Source of the DNA: an uncultured Pseudomonadota bacterium
Lineage (GTDB): Bacteria > Pseudomonadota > Gammaproteobacteria > Burkholderiales > SG8-39
DNA: 48,396 bases
Reading direction: 5' to 3'
NCBI GenBank assembly: GCA_903921325.1
Contig: CAIXPL010000017.1
Span: 1 to 48,396 of the forward strand
Of the stretch, positions 26,115 through 33,898 are shown piece after piece. The stretch's first letter is position 1, and each line of letters opens with the position of its first letter. The notes beneath the pieces were generated by a model that saw only the letters and a program-made list of their open reading frames with translations, ran no database searches and had not been told where the DNA came from. A program made the position numbers and the translations under genes.

Positions 26115-27548
26115 TCAGGTAACTGCAATCGACGGCATTGCTTGCATCGCGTCAAAGTCCGGATGCGCCGCACTCGCAAATCCAGGGCAGGCAAGCGACC
26201 CCAGCGCAATGCGCCCGTCGCGAATGGCTAAGCGCACCGTCTGGTCAGACGCGCTGTAGAGATCGGGGTGCGCCTGCAGAAAGGCCCCTTGCTCAGCTTT
26301 GGGCAAGGCTGCCATGCCGTTTACATAGTGATGGCCATTGCGCTCGACATGGGTGATGCCCAGCAGATTCACCAGGGCCAGATCCTGCTGCACGGCCAAG
26401 CCGGCTTGCGTGGTGAGATCTTCGGCTGACAGAATGAAATGCCCCGGTTGCGCGAGTCGGGCATTCCAGTGCGCACAACGGGCGGCGTTCAGCACCGATT
26501 TGTAGATGCCTTTACAGGTCTTGCTTGACACGCCGCGATAGCCGCGTGCGCGGGCAGCCAGATACGTGTCAAGGGTTGCGTCTGACTCATCGATGATGAC
26601 GGGCAGGCCGAGCGCCTCGTCACGGAAGTCTGCCTCCAGTGCGTGGTGTCGATTGATCGGTTGTTCGATGAAAAGAATCGAAGCCATCAGGCGCTGCAAG
26701 CGCGCTGTGTTGCGCATGCGCGTGAGCAACTCGCCGACCTGCTCAGCGCTCTCATACTGTTCATTGCCATCGAGCGTCACCCAGTAAGGCGCCGCTGCGC
26801 GATCGAGTACCGCTGCGATCGCACTGAGCCGTTCGATGTCGAGTGTGAGATCGCCAGAGACTTTCAGCTTGTAATAACGATGACCGTAGCGGCTGATGAC
26901 TTGTTCCAGGGTCTCGGGCAACCCATCGTTCACTGGATGGGTGAGATCGGCCGCCGTGATGGCATCGACCAGTCCCACGGTATGACGCGCTTCGATCGCA
27001 TCAGCCGGTGCCAGGGTGGTGAGAAATCGATCGATGTCCAGATCGCGCCACAAGCCATGCTGCGAGTCGATGCCAGGCAGATTGGCCTGCATGGCCTGGT
27101 AGAAGGACACCAGCTGCAATCGGCACAGGGCATCCAGAATCGCCCGATCAATGAGCGCGGGCCCGTAATGGGCCAGCAGCGGGTTATGGCCCCGCGCCGC
27201 GCAGGCCGCCTGATGGGCGTCATAGTGGCGAGCAAAATGACCAAACGCACTGGCCGGACTGCTATCGGACAAATACGCCTCGCGGGCCTGTTGCAGCACA
27301 TCGCGCAACTGCGCGAAATTGTCCTCGTTAGACAGCGCCAGATTCTTGTCAAACCATTTGGGCACCATCATCTCGGCGGCTGCGCCGATCGATTCGCGGC
27401 CATCGGGCAGTCGGATTCGCACCCGAGCGAACGCCTGCGGACACTCCCGCAAGGTGACGACTCCGAAGCGAAACGGCAGCCGCAATTGCACCGGACGCTC
27501 GAAGAGGTCGATCGATGCGAGAGTGAACTGAATGGCGGGCATGGTCAT
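26115..27548 (-). CDS. Enolase-superfamily enzyme (mandelate racemase/muconate-lactonizing-like dehydratase)
   Basis: A 477-residue member of the enolase superfamily with an alpha+beta capping domain followed by a (beta/alpha)7-beta barrel. The K-x-K catalytic motif is YKLKVSGD (near 227-233). Metal ligands are D260 in TLDGNEQY, E295 in FIEQP and D320/E321 in IIDESD. A second lysine near 343-346 (SSKTCKG) could be the base on the other face, a pattern of MLE/dipeptide-epimerase-like subgroups. The family abstracts the alpha-proton of a carboxylate, giving racemisation, cycloisomerisation or dehydration. The length exceeds the usual 350-400 residues. Exact substrate unknown. Confidence 0.82.
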   Translation of the reverse strand: MTMPAIQFTLASIDLFERPVQLRLPFRFGVVTLRECPQAFARVRIRLPDGRESIGAAAEMMVPKWFDKNLALSNEDNFAQLRDVLQQAREAYLSDSSPASAFGHFARHYDAHQAACAARGHNPLLAHYGPALIDRAILDALCRLQLVSFYQAMQANLPGIDSQHGLWRDLDIDRFLTTLAPADAIEARHTVGLVDAITAADLTHPVNDGLPETLEQVISRYGHRYYKLKVSGDLTLDIERLSAIAAVLDRAAAPYWVTLDGNEQYESAEQVGELLTRMRNTARLQRLMASILFIEQPINRHHALEADFRDEALGLPVIIDESDATLDTYLAARARGYRGVSSKTCKGIYKSVLNAARCAHWNARLAQPGHFILSAEDLTTQAGLAVQQDLALVNLLGITHVERNGHHYVNGMAALPKAEQGAFLQAHPDLYSASDQTVRLAIRDGRIALGSLACPGFASAAHPDFDAMQAMPSIAVT

Positions 27549-27566
27549 GGAGACGCTGTCGGATGC

Positions 27567-28358
27567 CTAGTGATCGAGTGAGCCTTGTGCAAAAAAATGG
27601 CCCCGTATGGTCTTGGCCAGATGCGCAAACTCAGGTGTAGACATCACATCCAGCGACCGCGGCCGTGGCAGGTCAATGTCGTAGATGGCGGCAATCGAAC
27701 CAGGCCGCTCACTCATGACCAGTACCCGGTCAGACAGGAACACCGCTTCGGGAATGCTATGGGTGATCAGCAGCACGGTCTTTTTTGAGCCGTACCAGAT
27801 GCGTTGCAGCTCGAGATTCATTTTCTCGCGCGTCATCGCGTCGAGCGCACCAAACGGTTCATCCATCAACAGCACCGGCGGGTCGTGCAGCAGCGCACGG
27901 CAAATCGATACCCGTTGCTGCATGCCCCCGGAGAGCTGCCAGGGATATTTGTGTTCAAAGCCGCTCAAGCCCGCCATTTTGATCAGTGCCAGTGCACGCT
28001 CGCGTGCAGCAGCCATCGGCAGATGACGGATTTCGGCTTGCAGCAGGATGTTATCGAGCACCGTGCGCCAAGCGAGCAGCACAGCGCCCTGGAACACGAT
28101 GCCGACGTTCTTTTGCGGACCGTCAATGCGACGGCCGAGCAGGCTCAGTTGACCCGCGGTGATGGGCAAGAGCCCGGCCACGAGTTTGAGCAGCGTGCTC
28201 TTGCCACAACCCGAGGGGCCAACCACCGAAACAAATTCGCCTTCACGAATGTCAAAGCTCAGGGGCCGCAAAGATTCAACCGGACCATCCTTGGTCTGGT
28301 AGATCTTGGTGACCTTATCAAGTGTAATCAAGCCGGGGGCCATGGTCTCGCGGTTCAA
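27567..28358 (-). CDS. ABC transporter ATP-binding protein (SsuB/TauB/ThiZ type)
   Basis: A 263-residue ATPase with Walker A GPSGCGKST, Q-loop VFQGAVLLAWRTVLDNI, signature LSGGMQQRVSICRALLHDP, Walker B VLLMDEPFGALDAMTR and H-loop LLITHSIPEA. The LxWRTxxDNI Q-loop and DEPFGALDAxTR are typical of nitrate/sulfonate/taurine/HMP importers. It powers import through the permease encoded at 29510 and the binding protein at 28479. A 120-base non-coding gap separates it from the binding-protein gene. Confidence 0.92.
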   Translation of the reverse strand: MNRETMAPGLITLDKVTKIYQTKDGPVESLRPLSFDIREGEFVSVVGPSGCGKSTLLKLVAGLLPITAGQLSLLGRRIDGPQKNVGIVFQGAVLLAWRTVLDNILLQAEIRHLPMAAARERALALIKMAGLSGFEHKYPWQLSGGMQQRVSICRALLHDPPVLLMDEPFGALDAMTREKMNLELQRIWYGSKKTVLLITHSIPEAVFLSDRVLVMSERPGSIAAIYDIDLPRPRSLDVMSTPEFAHLAKTIRGHFFAQGSLDH

Positions 28359-28478
28359 GGTACGGTGCGACGCCAGCGCTGCGCGACGGTGTCATGGGTC
28401 GATACCATCGTGGTGCGGCGAACGGAGGGCGAACAGATGGACCGACATAGCGAAACCATCTGCCGCACGTCCACCGAT

Positions 28479-29471
28479 CTAAGGCAGGTAATCGTTGCTG
28501 TAGTAGTCCTCGGCGCGACCGGCCGATTTGTCCAGACCACCGTAGTCCACCAGCAGGGTGAACGACTCGGTCATGTCATTGGGCGAGACGCGAAACGGCC
28601 GCAGCTTGGCGGTCTCGGCGGTGTGATAGAGCGGCGTGGTGAGCTTCAGCCCGACAATCAGCGAGTCACGCACACCCGACTTGGCATTGGCCTTGAGCAT
28701 CGCATCGACCGCGGCTTCGGGGCTTTTCTCAGCATCCTCGAAGGCTCGGGTGGACGCGCGCATGAAGCGGCGCACCAGGTCGGGCTTGTCACGCAGCAGA
28801 TCTTTGTGGGTGATGATGCCTGAGACGATCATATTGACCCCATAGTCGGCAAAGGGGATCACCGTGACCGGCTTCTTGGTGGCGTCCTGAATCTTGATGT
28901 TCTGGTCCATGAGATAACCGAGCAGCAGATCGGCCTGCCCGTTGATCACCGCATTCAACTTGGTCTGTCCGTCACCGGCCACGGTGGAGAAGTCGCTTTC
29001 CTTGAGACCGGTCTTTTTCAGGAACAGCGGAAAGATCTGCGACATCGAATCGCCCGGGGTGACTGCGATGATCTTGCCCTTGATGTCTTCGGGCTTCTTG
29101 ATGTTGCGCTCGCTCAGGCCCATCACCGACATCGGGCTTTTTTGCAGTGCGACGCCGATGGTTTTCACTGGTGCGCCCTTTGCGGCCACCTTGATCATGG
29201 TGCCGACATCGGCGTAGCCAAAGGGGATGGTCTTGGCCGCGACTGCTTGAATGGTCGGACCCGAGCCGCGCCCCTCCTGAATATCCAGATCAATGCCTTC
29301 GGCATCGAAATAGCCGCGCTCTTTACCGAGAAAAAACGGCGCATGCTCGCTGTACAGATACCAGTTGAGCATGAGTGAGACCTTTTCTTTCTGTTGCGCC
29401 TGGGCGCTCACGGTGACAAGCACCATGGCGAGTGCGCCCAGGATGAGCTTGATGCTGAGTTTTGCTTTCAT
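28479..29471 (-). CDS. NMT1/THI5-like ABC transporter substrate-binding protein
   Basis: A 330-residue periplasmic protein. The signal peptide is MKAKLSIKLILGALAMVLVTVSAQAQ. The mature part begins VSLMLNWYLYSEHAPFFLGKERGYF (NMT1 family start), followed by GSGPTIQAVAAKTIPFGYADVGTMIKVAAKGAPVKTIGVALQKSP, then GKIIAVTPGDSMSQIFPLFLKKTGL and INGQADLLLGYL. Relatives bind sulfonates, taurine, nitrate, pyrimidine precursors or aromatic acids. Second gene of the transporter set, so the operon encodes two unrelated solute-binding proteins (this and the Bug protein). Confidence 0.9.
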   Translation of the reverse strand: MKAKLSIKLILGALAMVLVTVSAQAQQKEKVSLMLNWYLYSEHAPFFLGKERGYFDAEGIDLDIQEGRGSGPTIQAVAAKTIPFGYADVGTMIKVAAKGAPVKTIGVALQKSPMSVMGLSERNIKKPEDIKGKIIAVTPGDSMSQIFPLFLKKTGLKESDFSTVAGDGQTKLNAVINGQADLLLGYLMDQNIKIQDATKKPVTVIPFADYGVNMIVSGIITHKDLLRDKPDLVRRFMRASTRAFEDAEKSPEAAVDAMLKANAKSGVRDSLIVGLKLTTPLYHTAETAKLRPFRVSPNDMTESFTLLVDYGGLDKSAGRAEDYYSNDYLP

Positions 29472-29509
29472 GCGATGTCTCCGTGTCTATATTGTGGGTG
29501 CTGACTTTG

Positions 29510-30292
29510 TTACGCCGTGGCCATGAATTCCTGTCGATGAGAGGCATGCCAGGGAATCATCATTCGCTCGATCACATCGAGCAGAACAAACAGGATTACA
29601 CCAATCATTGAGAGGATGACCAGCGCGGCGAACATCAGCGGCAGATCGAAATTGCCGTTGGCTTTTTGCAGCACATAGCCGATGCCCGAGTTCGATCCGA
29701 CAAATTCGCCAACCACCGCGCCGACCACGGCCAGCGTGATCGACACTTTCATACCCGAGAACATCGCCGGCAGCGCCTGTGGCAGGCTGATCTTGAAGAA
29801 CATCTGCCAGCGGCTGCTGCCCATCGAACGGGCCAGATCCACCATATCGTGTTCAATGGATTTGAACCCCATCACGGTGGACACCACCACCGGGAAAAAC
29901 CCCAGCAGAAATGCCGCGATCACCTTGGGGATGATGCCGAATCCAAACCAGACAACAAAGAGCGGTGCCACCGCCACTTTGGGAATTGACTGCGAGAACA
30001 CCAGCAGCGGATAGACGAAACTCTCGACCAGCGGCGAGTAGGCAATCAGCATGGCGATCGGCACACCAACGACAACCGACAGCGCAAAGCCACCGAGCGT
30101 GGCCCAGGTCGTTGGGATCGCCTGGCTGAGCAACATGGGCCATTCGCGCCACAATTGCACCACGACTTCCAGCGGGGCCGGCACCAGATAGGCAGGAATG
30201 GCGAACACGCGGATGCTGATGTCCCACAGCACCAGCAGGACCAGGATCAGCAGAAACGGGCGCGCCCATTGAGAGGTGAGCAAGGTCTTCAT
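29510..30292 (-). CDS. ABC transporter permease (SsuC/TauC type)
   Basis: A 260-residue inner-membrane permease with about six hydrophobic segments (PFLLILVLLVLWDISI, TTWATLGGFALSVVVGVPIAM, LVFSQSIPKVAVAPLFVVWFG, VIAAFLLGFFPVVVSTVMG, MFSGMKVSITLAVVGAVVGEFVG, LMFAALVILSMIGVILFVLL). The EAA-like coupling segment is in DLARSMGSSRWQMFFKISLPQALPAMFSG. It is the first gene of the nine-gene minus-strand operon, and its start lies 199 bases from the divergent MetE-like gene. Confidence 0.92.
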   Translation of the reverse strand: MKTLLTSQWARPFLLILVLLVLWDISIRVFAIPAYLVPAPLEVVVQLWREWPMLLSQAIPTTWATLGGFALSVVVGVPIAMLIAYSPLVESFVYPLLVFSQSIPKVAVAPLFVVWFGFGIIPKVIAAFLLGFFPVVVSTVMGFKSIEHDMVDLARSMGSSRWQMFFKISLPQALPAMFSGMKVSITLAVVGAVVGEFVGSNSGIGYVLQKANGNFDLPLMFAALVILSMIGVILFVLLDVIERMMIPWHASHRQEFMATA

Positions 30293-30432
30293 GCAGTGCC
30301 AGGCGGACAGTTGGGCAGTTGAGGTGATTAGAGAGTGCGCGTTGCAACAAGGCTTCAGCGATCACGACAACGTGGCTGCGATGCCGACTAACCCGCGCCA
30401 GCCACGAGACGGTGGTCACGATGTTGCCTCAT

Positions 30433-30462
30433 TTGTAACGATATGGTTACTTGCAATAGTAT
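30433..30462 (+). promoter_or_regulatory. Promoter of the MetE-like gene with operator between -35 and -10
   Basis: TTGTAA (30433-30438), an 18-base spacer and TAGTAT (30457-30462) form a plausible sigma-70 promoter facing the gene at 30492. The spacer is largely filled by the 16-bp operator-like palindrome, a normal arrangement for TetR-type repression. The same intergenic region must also hold the promoter of the nine-gene minus-strand operon, for which I see no convincing hexamers. Confidence 0.5.
30435..30450. promoter_or_regulatory. Operator-like palindrome GTAAC-N6-GTTAC, probable TetR site
   Basis: GTAACGATATGGTTAC is symmetric at 14 of 16 positions. The sequence in front of tetR at 32170-32185 matches it at 12 of 16 positions and shares the right half ATGGTTAC completely. 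It lies in the divergent promoter region between the transporter operon and the MetE-like gene. Confidence 0.6.
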
Positions 30463-30491
30463 AGCCCAACTTTTTTGCGCGGGAGCGTGCC

Positions 30492-31496
30492 ATGCCTCGT
30501 ATCAAAACGACCGTCGTTGGGTCTTATCCCATTCCTGACTGGTTGGTCGCTGCACCCTCCGAGCAGGCCTTGATCGATGCCACCCGGGTGGTGATTGCCA
30601 CCCAGGAAGATGCACGCGTGGATCTGGTCTGCGATGGCGAGTTGTATCGCTTCGATATCAATCATCCCGAGACCAACGGCATGATTGAATATTTTGTACG
30701 CCCGATGGACGGGGTGCGCTACCGGATGAGTTTTGATGAGGTGATCAGCTACCGGGCGCAAGCGGGGATGGGCTTTCGGACCCGACCGCCGGGAGTGGTT
30801 GAAGGGCCGCTATCCAGTGGCACGCTGGATTTGCCCCTGGCCTGCCAGCGCGCGGCCGGCTTGGCGCGGCATCCATTCAAATTCACGCTCACCGGTCCGC
30901 ATATGCTGGCAAAGACGCTGATCAACCGCCACTATGCAGACACCCCGGCACTGGCCGATGCCATTGCCGATGTGCTGGCCGAGCAGGTGAGCCACATCGA
31001 GGCCGACGTGGTCCAGATCGATGAGGCCAATTTGCCCGGCCATCCCGAGGAATGGCAGTGGGCGGCTGCAGCACTCAATCGGGTACTCGATGCGGTCAAG
31101 ACCACACCGGCGCTGCATCTGTGCTTTGGCAACTACGGCGGGCAGAGCGTGCAAAAAGGCGGCTGGGACAGTCTGATCAATTATCTGAACGCGTTGCATG
31201 TTGATCACATCGTCATGGAATGTGCGCATCGGCCGGCCGAAGAACTGGCGGTGTTCAAGGAATTGAGACCCGAGATCGGATTGGGCCTGGGTGTGATCGA
31301 CATCAAGCAGACCGCGGTTGAATCGGCGAGCAGCGTGGCGCAGGCGATCGAGCGTGCCGAGCGCTTGCTCGGTGCCGGGCGGGTCACCTACATTCACCCA
31401 GACTGCGGCTTCTGGATGCTCAAGCGTTCGATTGCGGACGCCAAGATGCGCGCGCTCGCTGCCGGGCGCGATCTGTACGAAGGAATCAGGTCTTGA
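30492..31496 (+). CDS. MetE C-terminal-domain-like zinc thiol methyltransferase
   Basis: A 334-residue single-barrel member of the UROD/MetE-like superfamily, the size of the catalytic half of cobalamin-independent methionine synthase. It starts TTVVGSYPIPDWL (the VGSxP family start). Zinc ligands are visible: H209 and C211 (LHLCFGNYG), E243 (IVMECA) and C305 (IHPDCGF). Stand-alone members move alkyl groups onto thiols: MetE-like core methyltransferases, epoxyalkane:coenzyme M transferase and demethylases. Divergent to the transporter/catabolic operon, with a shared operator region, it may take a methyl group from the imported compound. Methionine synthesis is unlikely to be its main job because a full metH is present. 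Ribosome site GGGAG is about 8 bases from ATG. Confidence 0.85.
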   Translation: MPRIKTTVVGSYPIPDWLVAAPSEQALIDATRVVIATQEDARVDLVCDGELYRFDINHPETNGMIEYFVRPMDGVRYRMSFDEVISYRAQAGMGFRTRPPGVVEGPLSSGTLDLPLACQRAAGLARHPFKFTLTGPHMLAKTLINRHYADTPALADAIADVLAEQVSHIEADVVQIDEANLPGHPEEWQWAAAALNRVLDAVKTTPALHLCFGNYGGQSVQKGGWDSLINYLNALHVDHIVMECAHRPAEELAVFKELRPEIGLGLGVIDIKQTAVESASSVAQAIERAERLLGAGRVTYIHPDCGFWMLKRSIADAKMRALAAGRDLYEGIRS

Positions 31497-32160
31497 ACAG
31501 GTAGCCGAGCACCAGGTCAGTCATGTGCGCCAGGCGCTCGGCGCGCGCTCTGGGCGATAGCAGATCGCGATCAAAAATCGCCGACAAGGTGTGGTTGTTG
31601 CCGAGATAAAAATACGAGAGCGAAGCAATCGAGACATACAGCTGCACCGGATCGACCCCGGCGCGAAACACGCCGGACTTGCGTCCGCGCTCAAGGATTT
31701 CCTCGATCACTGCAACGAATGGCGAATGCATCGCGCGCACATGATCGGATTTCTTCAGGTGCCGGGCCTGATGCAGATTGGCGCTATTGAGCAGCGTCAG
31801 AAATTCTGGATGCTCGAGGTAATAGTCCCAGGTGAAAGCGACCAGCCGACGGATCGCCTCCGGTGGGTCGATTTCAGTCAGGCGCAGCGCTTTTTCTGAT
31901 TCGCGTATGTGCGCGTAGGCGGCCTCGAGCACGGCAAGGAACAGGTCGTCCTTGTTGCCGAAGTAGTGGTAGAGCATCCGCTTGTTCGCCCCCGCGCTGG
32001 CAGCGATGCGATCCACCCGCGCGCCGCCCAGTCCGTGGGCAGCAAACTCCGCCTTGGCCGCCTCCAAGATGCGCGAGCGGGTGCGCTCGGGGTCGCGGGT
32101 CTGCCTGGCGCCAGCGGTTGCGCTCGCGCTTGTCGCGTTGGATTGGGTGCGGGTCAACAT
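31486..32160 (-). CDS. TetR/AcrR family transcriptional regulator
   Basis: A 224-residue regulator. After a flexible N-terminus of about 25 residues, the TetR DNA-binding domain is clear: RSRILEAAKAEFAAHGLGGARVDRIAASAGANKRMLYHYFGNKDDLFLAVLE. The C-terminal helical domain (YLEHPEFLTLLNSANLHQARHLKKS) resembles the TetR_C subfamilies linked to pyrimidine and amine catabolism (RutR-like). It converges on the MetE-like gene with an 11-base 3' overlap. A -10-like TACAAT (minus strand, 32172-32167) lies so close to the ATG that the mRNA may be leaderless, and an operator-like palindrome covers it, implying autorepression. Confidence 0.9.
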   Translation of the reverse strand: MLTRTQSNATSASATAGARQTRDPERTRSRILEAAKAEFAAHGLGGARVDRIAASAGANKRMLYHYFGNKDDLFLAVLEAAYAHIRESEKALRLTEIDPPEAIRRLVAFTWDYYLEHPEFLTLLNSANLHQARHLKKSDHVRAMHSPFVAVIEEILERGRKSGVFRAGVDPVQLYVSIASLSYFYLGNNHTLSAIFDRDLLSPRARAERLAHMTDLVLGYLFKT

Positions 32161-32169
32161 GCCCGCATT

Positions 32170-32185
32170 GTATCTGGATGGTTAC
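32170..32185. promoter_or_regulatory. Operator-like palindrome upstream of tetR
   Basis: GTATCTGGATGGTTAC matches the 30435-30450 site at 12 of 16 positions and overlaps the probable tetR -10 element. A second symmetric element, TGGTT-AC-AACCA (32179-32190), overlaps its right half. Position and similarity suggest that the TetR protein binds both intergenic regions. Confidence 0.55.
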
Positions 32186-32556
32186 AACCAAATACTTCAC
32201 ACGGCGAGATGCCGAATGGCCTCTGGGGACCGTTCAGTTCCGGCACATCATGCGGATTCCAATTTTTGGAGGCGAGGGCGCTTTTTCTGCGGCGCGGTCA
32301 GTTCTTCACGAATCACCTGCCGTACCGTATCGATCATCGAACGCTGCTCGATATCTTGGTCTTGCCCGCCTCAAGCGGAATGACAGCGCCTCGCGTAGCG
32401 CCCGTAAAATCAATGTCCCGATCAAGGGGTATTCATCGCGACAGGGCAACGGACTCTCTGCAAGATCGACGCTGAGAGCAGCGAAGTGCTCCATCCGAAC
32501 AGGTGGAGCCGCCTTGGTGTCGCGGTTTTCCTTAAGCTGACCGTGGTGCGGTTCAC
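32186..32556. other. Intergenic stretch with no convincing gene
   Basis: About 370 bases between the tetR operator and the DUF4239-like gene. A short open stretch on the minus strand (32337-32248, 29 codons, starting MIDTVRQVIREELTAPQKK) has a helical, charged, protein-like composition. It has no visible ribosome site and a stop codon shortly upstream, so it may be a gene remnant. No RNA gene, repeat or transposon end was found. Confidence 0.4.
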
Positions 32557-33339
32557 TTACTGCAACGGTAGCGACTCAAGCAGGCTCGAAAGGTTTTGCG
32601 GCGCTACGCGTATGACCCCGCCGCGCGGGCTGTCGATATCGGCGATCAAAAAGAACGAAATCGATACCAGCAGCGGTAACACCAGGCGCAAGTAGCGGTT
32701 CAGATTGGCTTTACGCGCGCCAAAGCCGAGCAGCAGATTGCAGCAGCAGGCCAGAGCCACCATCAAGGCCCAGGCCGCAGTGGGAATCCGATTGCGCCAC
32801 GCAGCGAGCGTATAGCCCTGCGAGTTGATCACATCATTCATGCCGGCTACTGCCAGCGCCACAATGGGACTGGGTTGCGCCGTGGCCGGACCTACGACCA
32901 AAGACCACATCTGGTTTTGCAATTCAGTGGTCTTGTGATCGACTTGTTGCAGCACCTGTGGGTCGCGCTCGGTATAAAAGCGCAGACGCTGTTCGACATA
33001 CTGGCGCAGCAGGCTGCGCGCCTCTATTCGCTGTGCGGCAGGCAGCAGATCGGCGCGCAGATATTCAGTGCCGATGGCATTGGCCTCGGCTTCTTCCAGA
33101 TTTTTGCGCTGATCATAGCGATTGGTTGCCATGGAAAAGCTGAACCCGATGATCAATCCGAGCAGCGTGAGTGCGGCGCCCACATTGACCGAAAAATCAT
33201 CGCGCAAACCCTGATCCAACACCTGCCTGCGGTGTAATACCGTGCCCATCCAGGCAGCAAACCACAGCAGTGCAAGGGAGATCAGAAAGACCCCAAAGGG
33301 GTTGTCGGTGAGTCCATTCAAGGCGTAGTGCTCCGGCAT
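32557..33339 (-). CDS. DUF4239-like (bestrophin-like domain) membrane protein
   Basis: A 260-residue integral membrane protein with two N-terminal segments (FGVFLISLALLWFAAWMGTVL and VGAALTLLGLIIGFSFSMA). A cytoplasmic helical region follows (NRYDQRKNLEEAEANAIGTEYLRADLLPA), then two C-terminal segments (AAWALMVALACCCNLLLGFG and LRLVLPLLVSISFFLIADIDSPRGG). GFSFSMATNRYDxRKNLEEEANAIGTxYLRADLLP is the recognisable core of this family of unknown function, which is structurally likened to bestrophin channels. No link to its neighbours is evident. Confidence 0.8.
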   Translation of the reverse strand: MPEHYALNGLTDNPFGVFLISLALLWFAAWMGTVLHRRQVLDQGLRDDFSVNVGAALTLLGLIIGFSFSMATNRYDQRKNLEEAEANAIGTEYLRADLLPAAQRIEARSLLRQYVEQRLRFYTERDPQVLQQVDHKTTELQNQMWSLVVGPATAQPSPIVALAVAGMNDVINSQGYTLAAWRNRIPTAAWALMVALACCCNLLLGFGARKANLNRYLRLVLPLLVSISFFLIADIDSPRGGVIRVAPQNLSSLLESLPLQ

Positions 33340-33351
33340 GCTGCGATGGCC

Positions 33352-33522
33352 TTAGTTTATGAGCAATTCGCTTCTGTAGGCTGACTCGGCGGCGGCGGGC
33401 GGAGGGCTCATCAAGCGCGTCCTGCGCGGCTTGAAAAACTCGCCCGTCAGGCCGGCTCGCAATTCACCCTGGGCGTCTAGCGGGATGACGGCGAGGAAAC
33501 GTTGCCGCTCCGAGCTGAACAT
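33352..33522 (-). CDS. Possible small protein of 56 residues, hypothetical
   Basis: An ATG-started open frame (MFSSERQRFLAVIPLDAQGE..., ending SELLIN) that ends 12 bases before the start of the DUF4239-like gene on the same strand. The composition is protein-like (Pro/Ala-rich tail PPPAAAE), but no family is recognised and no clear ribosome site is visible. The frame is also open upstream, so it could be the 3' remnant of a larger gene. It lies in the otherwise empty 33340-33550 gap. Confidence 0.25.
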   Translation of the reverse strand: MFSSERQRFLAVIPLDAQGELRAGLTGEFFKPRRTRLMSPPPAAAESAYRSELLIN

Positions 33523-33550
33523 CGCGCTCAGGCGATTACGCTTGTGCGAA

Positions 33551-33567
33551 TGGCACTAAAAGCGCCA
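33551..33567. promoter_or_regulatory. Operator-like palindrome TGGCACT-N3-AGCGCCA upstream of hipB-like gene
   Basis: Arms TGGCACT and AGCGCCA match at 6 of 7 paired positions. A second, wider element with the same outer bases (ATGGC-N13-GCCAT) lies at 33610-33632, and a further TATGGCATT is at 33570. Multiple ATGGC repeats in front of a HipB-type regulator suggest autoregulation by cooperative binding. Confidence 0.5.
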
Positions 33568-33609
33568 AATATGGCATTAACTGGAAGAATTATATAGAAT
33601 ATGCCGGAT

Positions 33610-33632
33610 ATGGCACTACATAGTTGCGCCAT
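33610..33632. promoter_or_regulatory. Second operator-like element, ATGGC-N13-GCCAT
   Basis: ATGGC (33610-33614) and GCCAT (33628-33632), 18 bases before the hipB-like ATG, share the half-site of the 33551 palindrome. An AT-rich stretch with TATAGAAT-like sequence (33593-33600) lies between the two elements and could be the -10 region. Confidence 0.45.
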
Positions 33633-33649
33633 GAACGCAATCTAATTCC

Positions 33650-33898
33650 ATGATGTTAATGAACAACCTCATCGCCGGACTGCGCGCACGCCGCAAGGAG
33701 CTATCGCTCACGCAAGCGCAATTGGCAGCGCGGGCGGGTATTGCCAGGCGCACTCTGCTGCGTGTTGAGGCCGGCGATCCGTCGGTAAAGATCGGCACCT
33801 ATGCCCAGGCCGCGCAGGCCCTTGGCTTTGAGTTGGCGCTCGTGAGGCGATCGCGTCCAAGCCTCGATGAACTTGACTCAATCTATGACGACGAATAG
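33650..33898 (+). CDS. HipB-like XRE-family antitoxin/regulator
   Basis: An 82-residue Cro/C1-type helix-turn-helix protein: LIAGLRARRKELSLTQAQLAARAGIARRTLLRVEAGDPSVKIGTYAQAAQALGFELALV. The five-helix XRE domain occupies residues 5-65, and the acidic tail DELDSIYDDE is typical of HipB partners. It would repress its own operon through the ATGGC elements upstream. The following gene encodes only the N-terminal part of HipA, and it starts inside this gene. Confidence 0.82.
   Translation: MMLMNNLIAGLRARRKELSLTQAQLAARAGIARRTLLRVEAGDPSVKIGTYAQAAQALGFELALVRRSRPSLDELDSIYDDE

Noticed and set aside
26643-27581. 312-codon plus-strand frame inside the enolase-superfamily gene
   Set aside because: Antisense to a gene with KxK and metal-ligand motifs; no start signals or domain.
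27804-28823. 339-codon plus-strand frame spanning the ABC ATPase and binding-protein genes
   Set aside because: Antisense to genes with complete Walker/signature motifs and a signal peptide.
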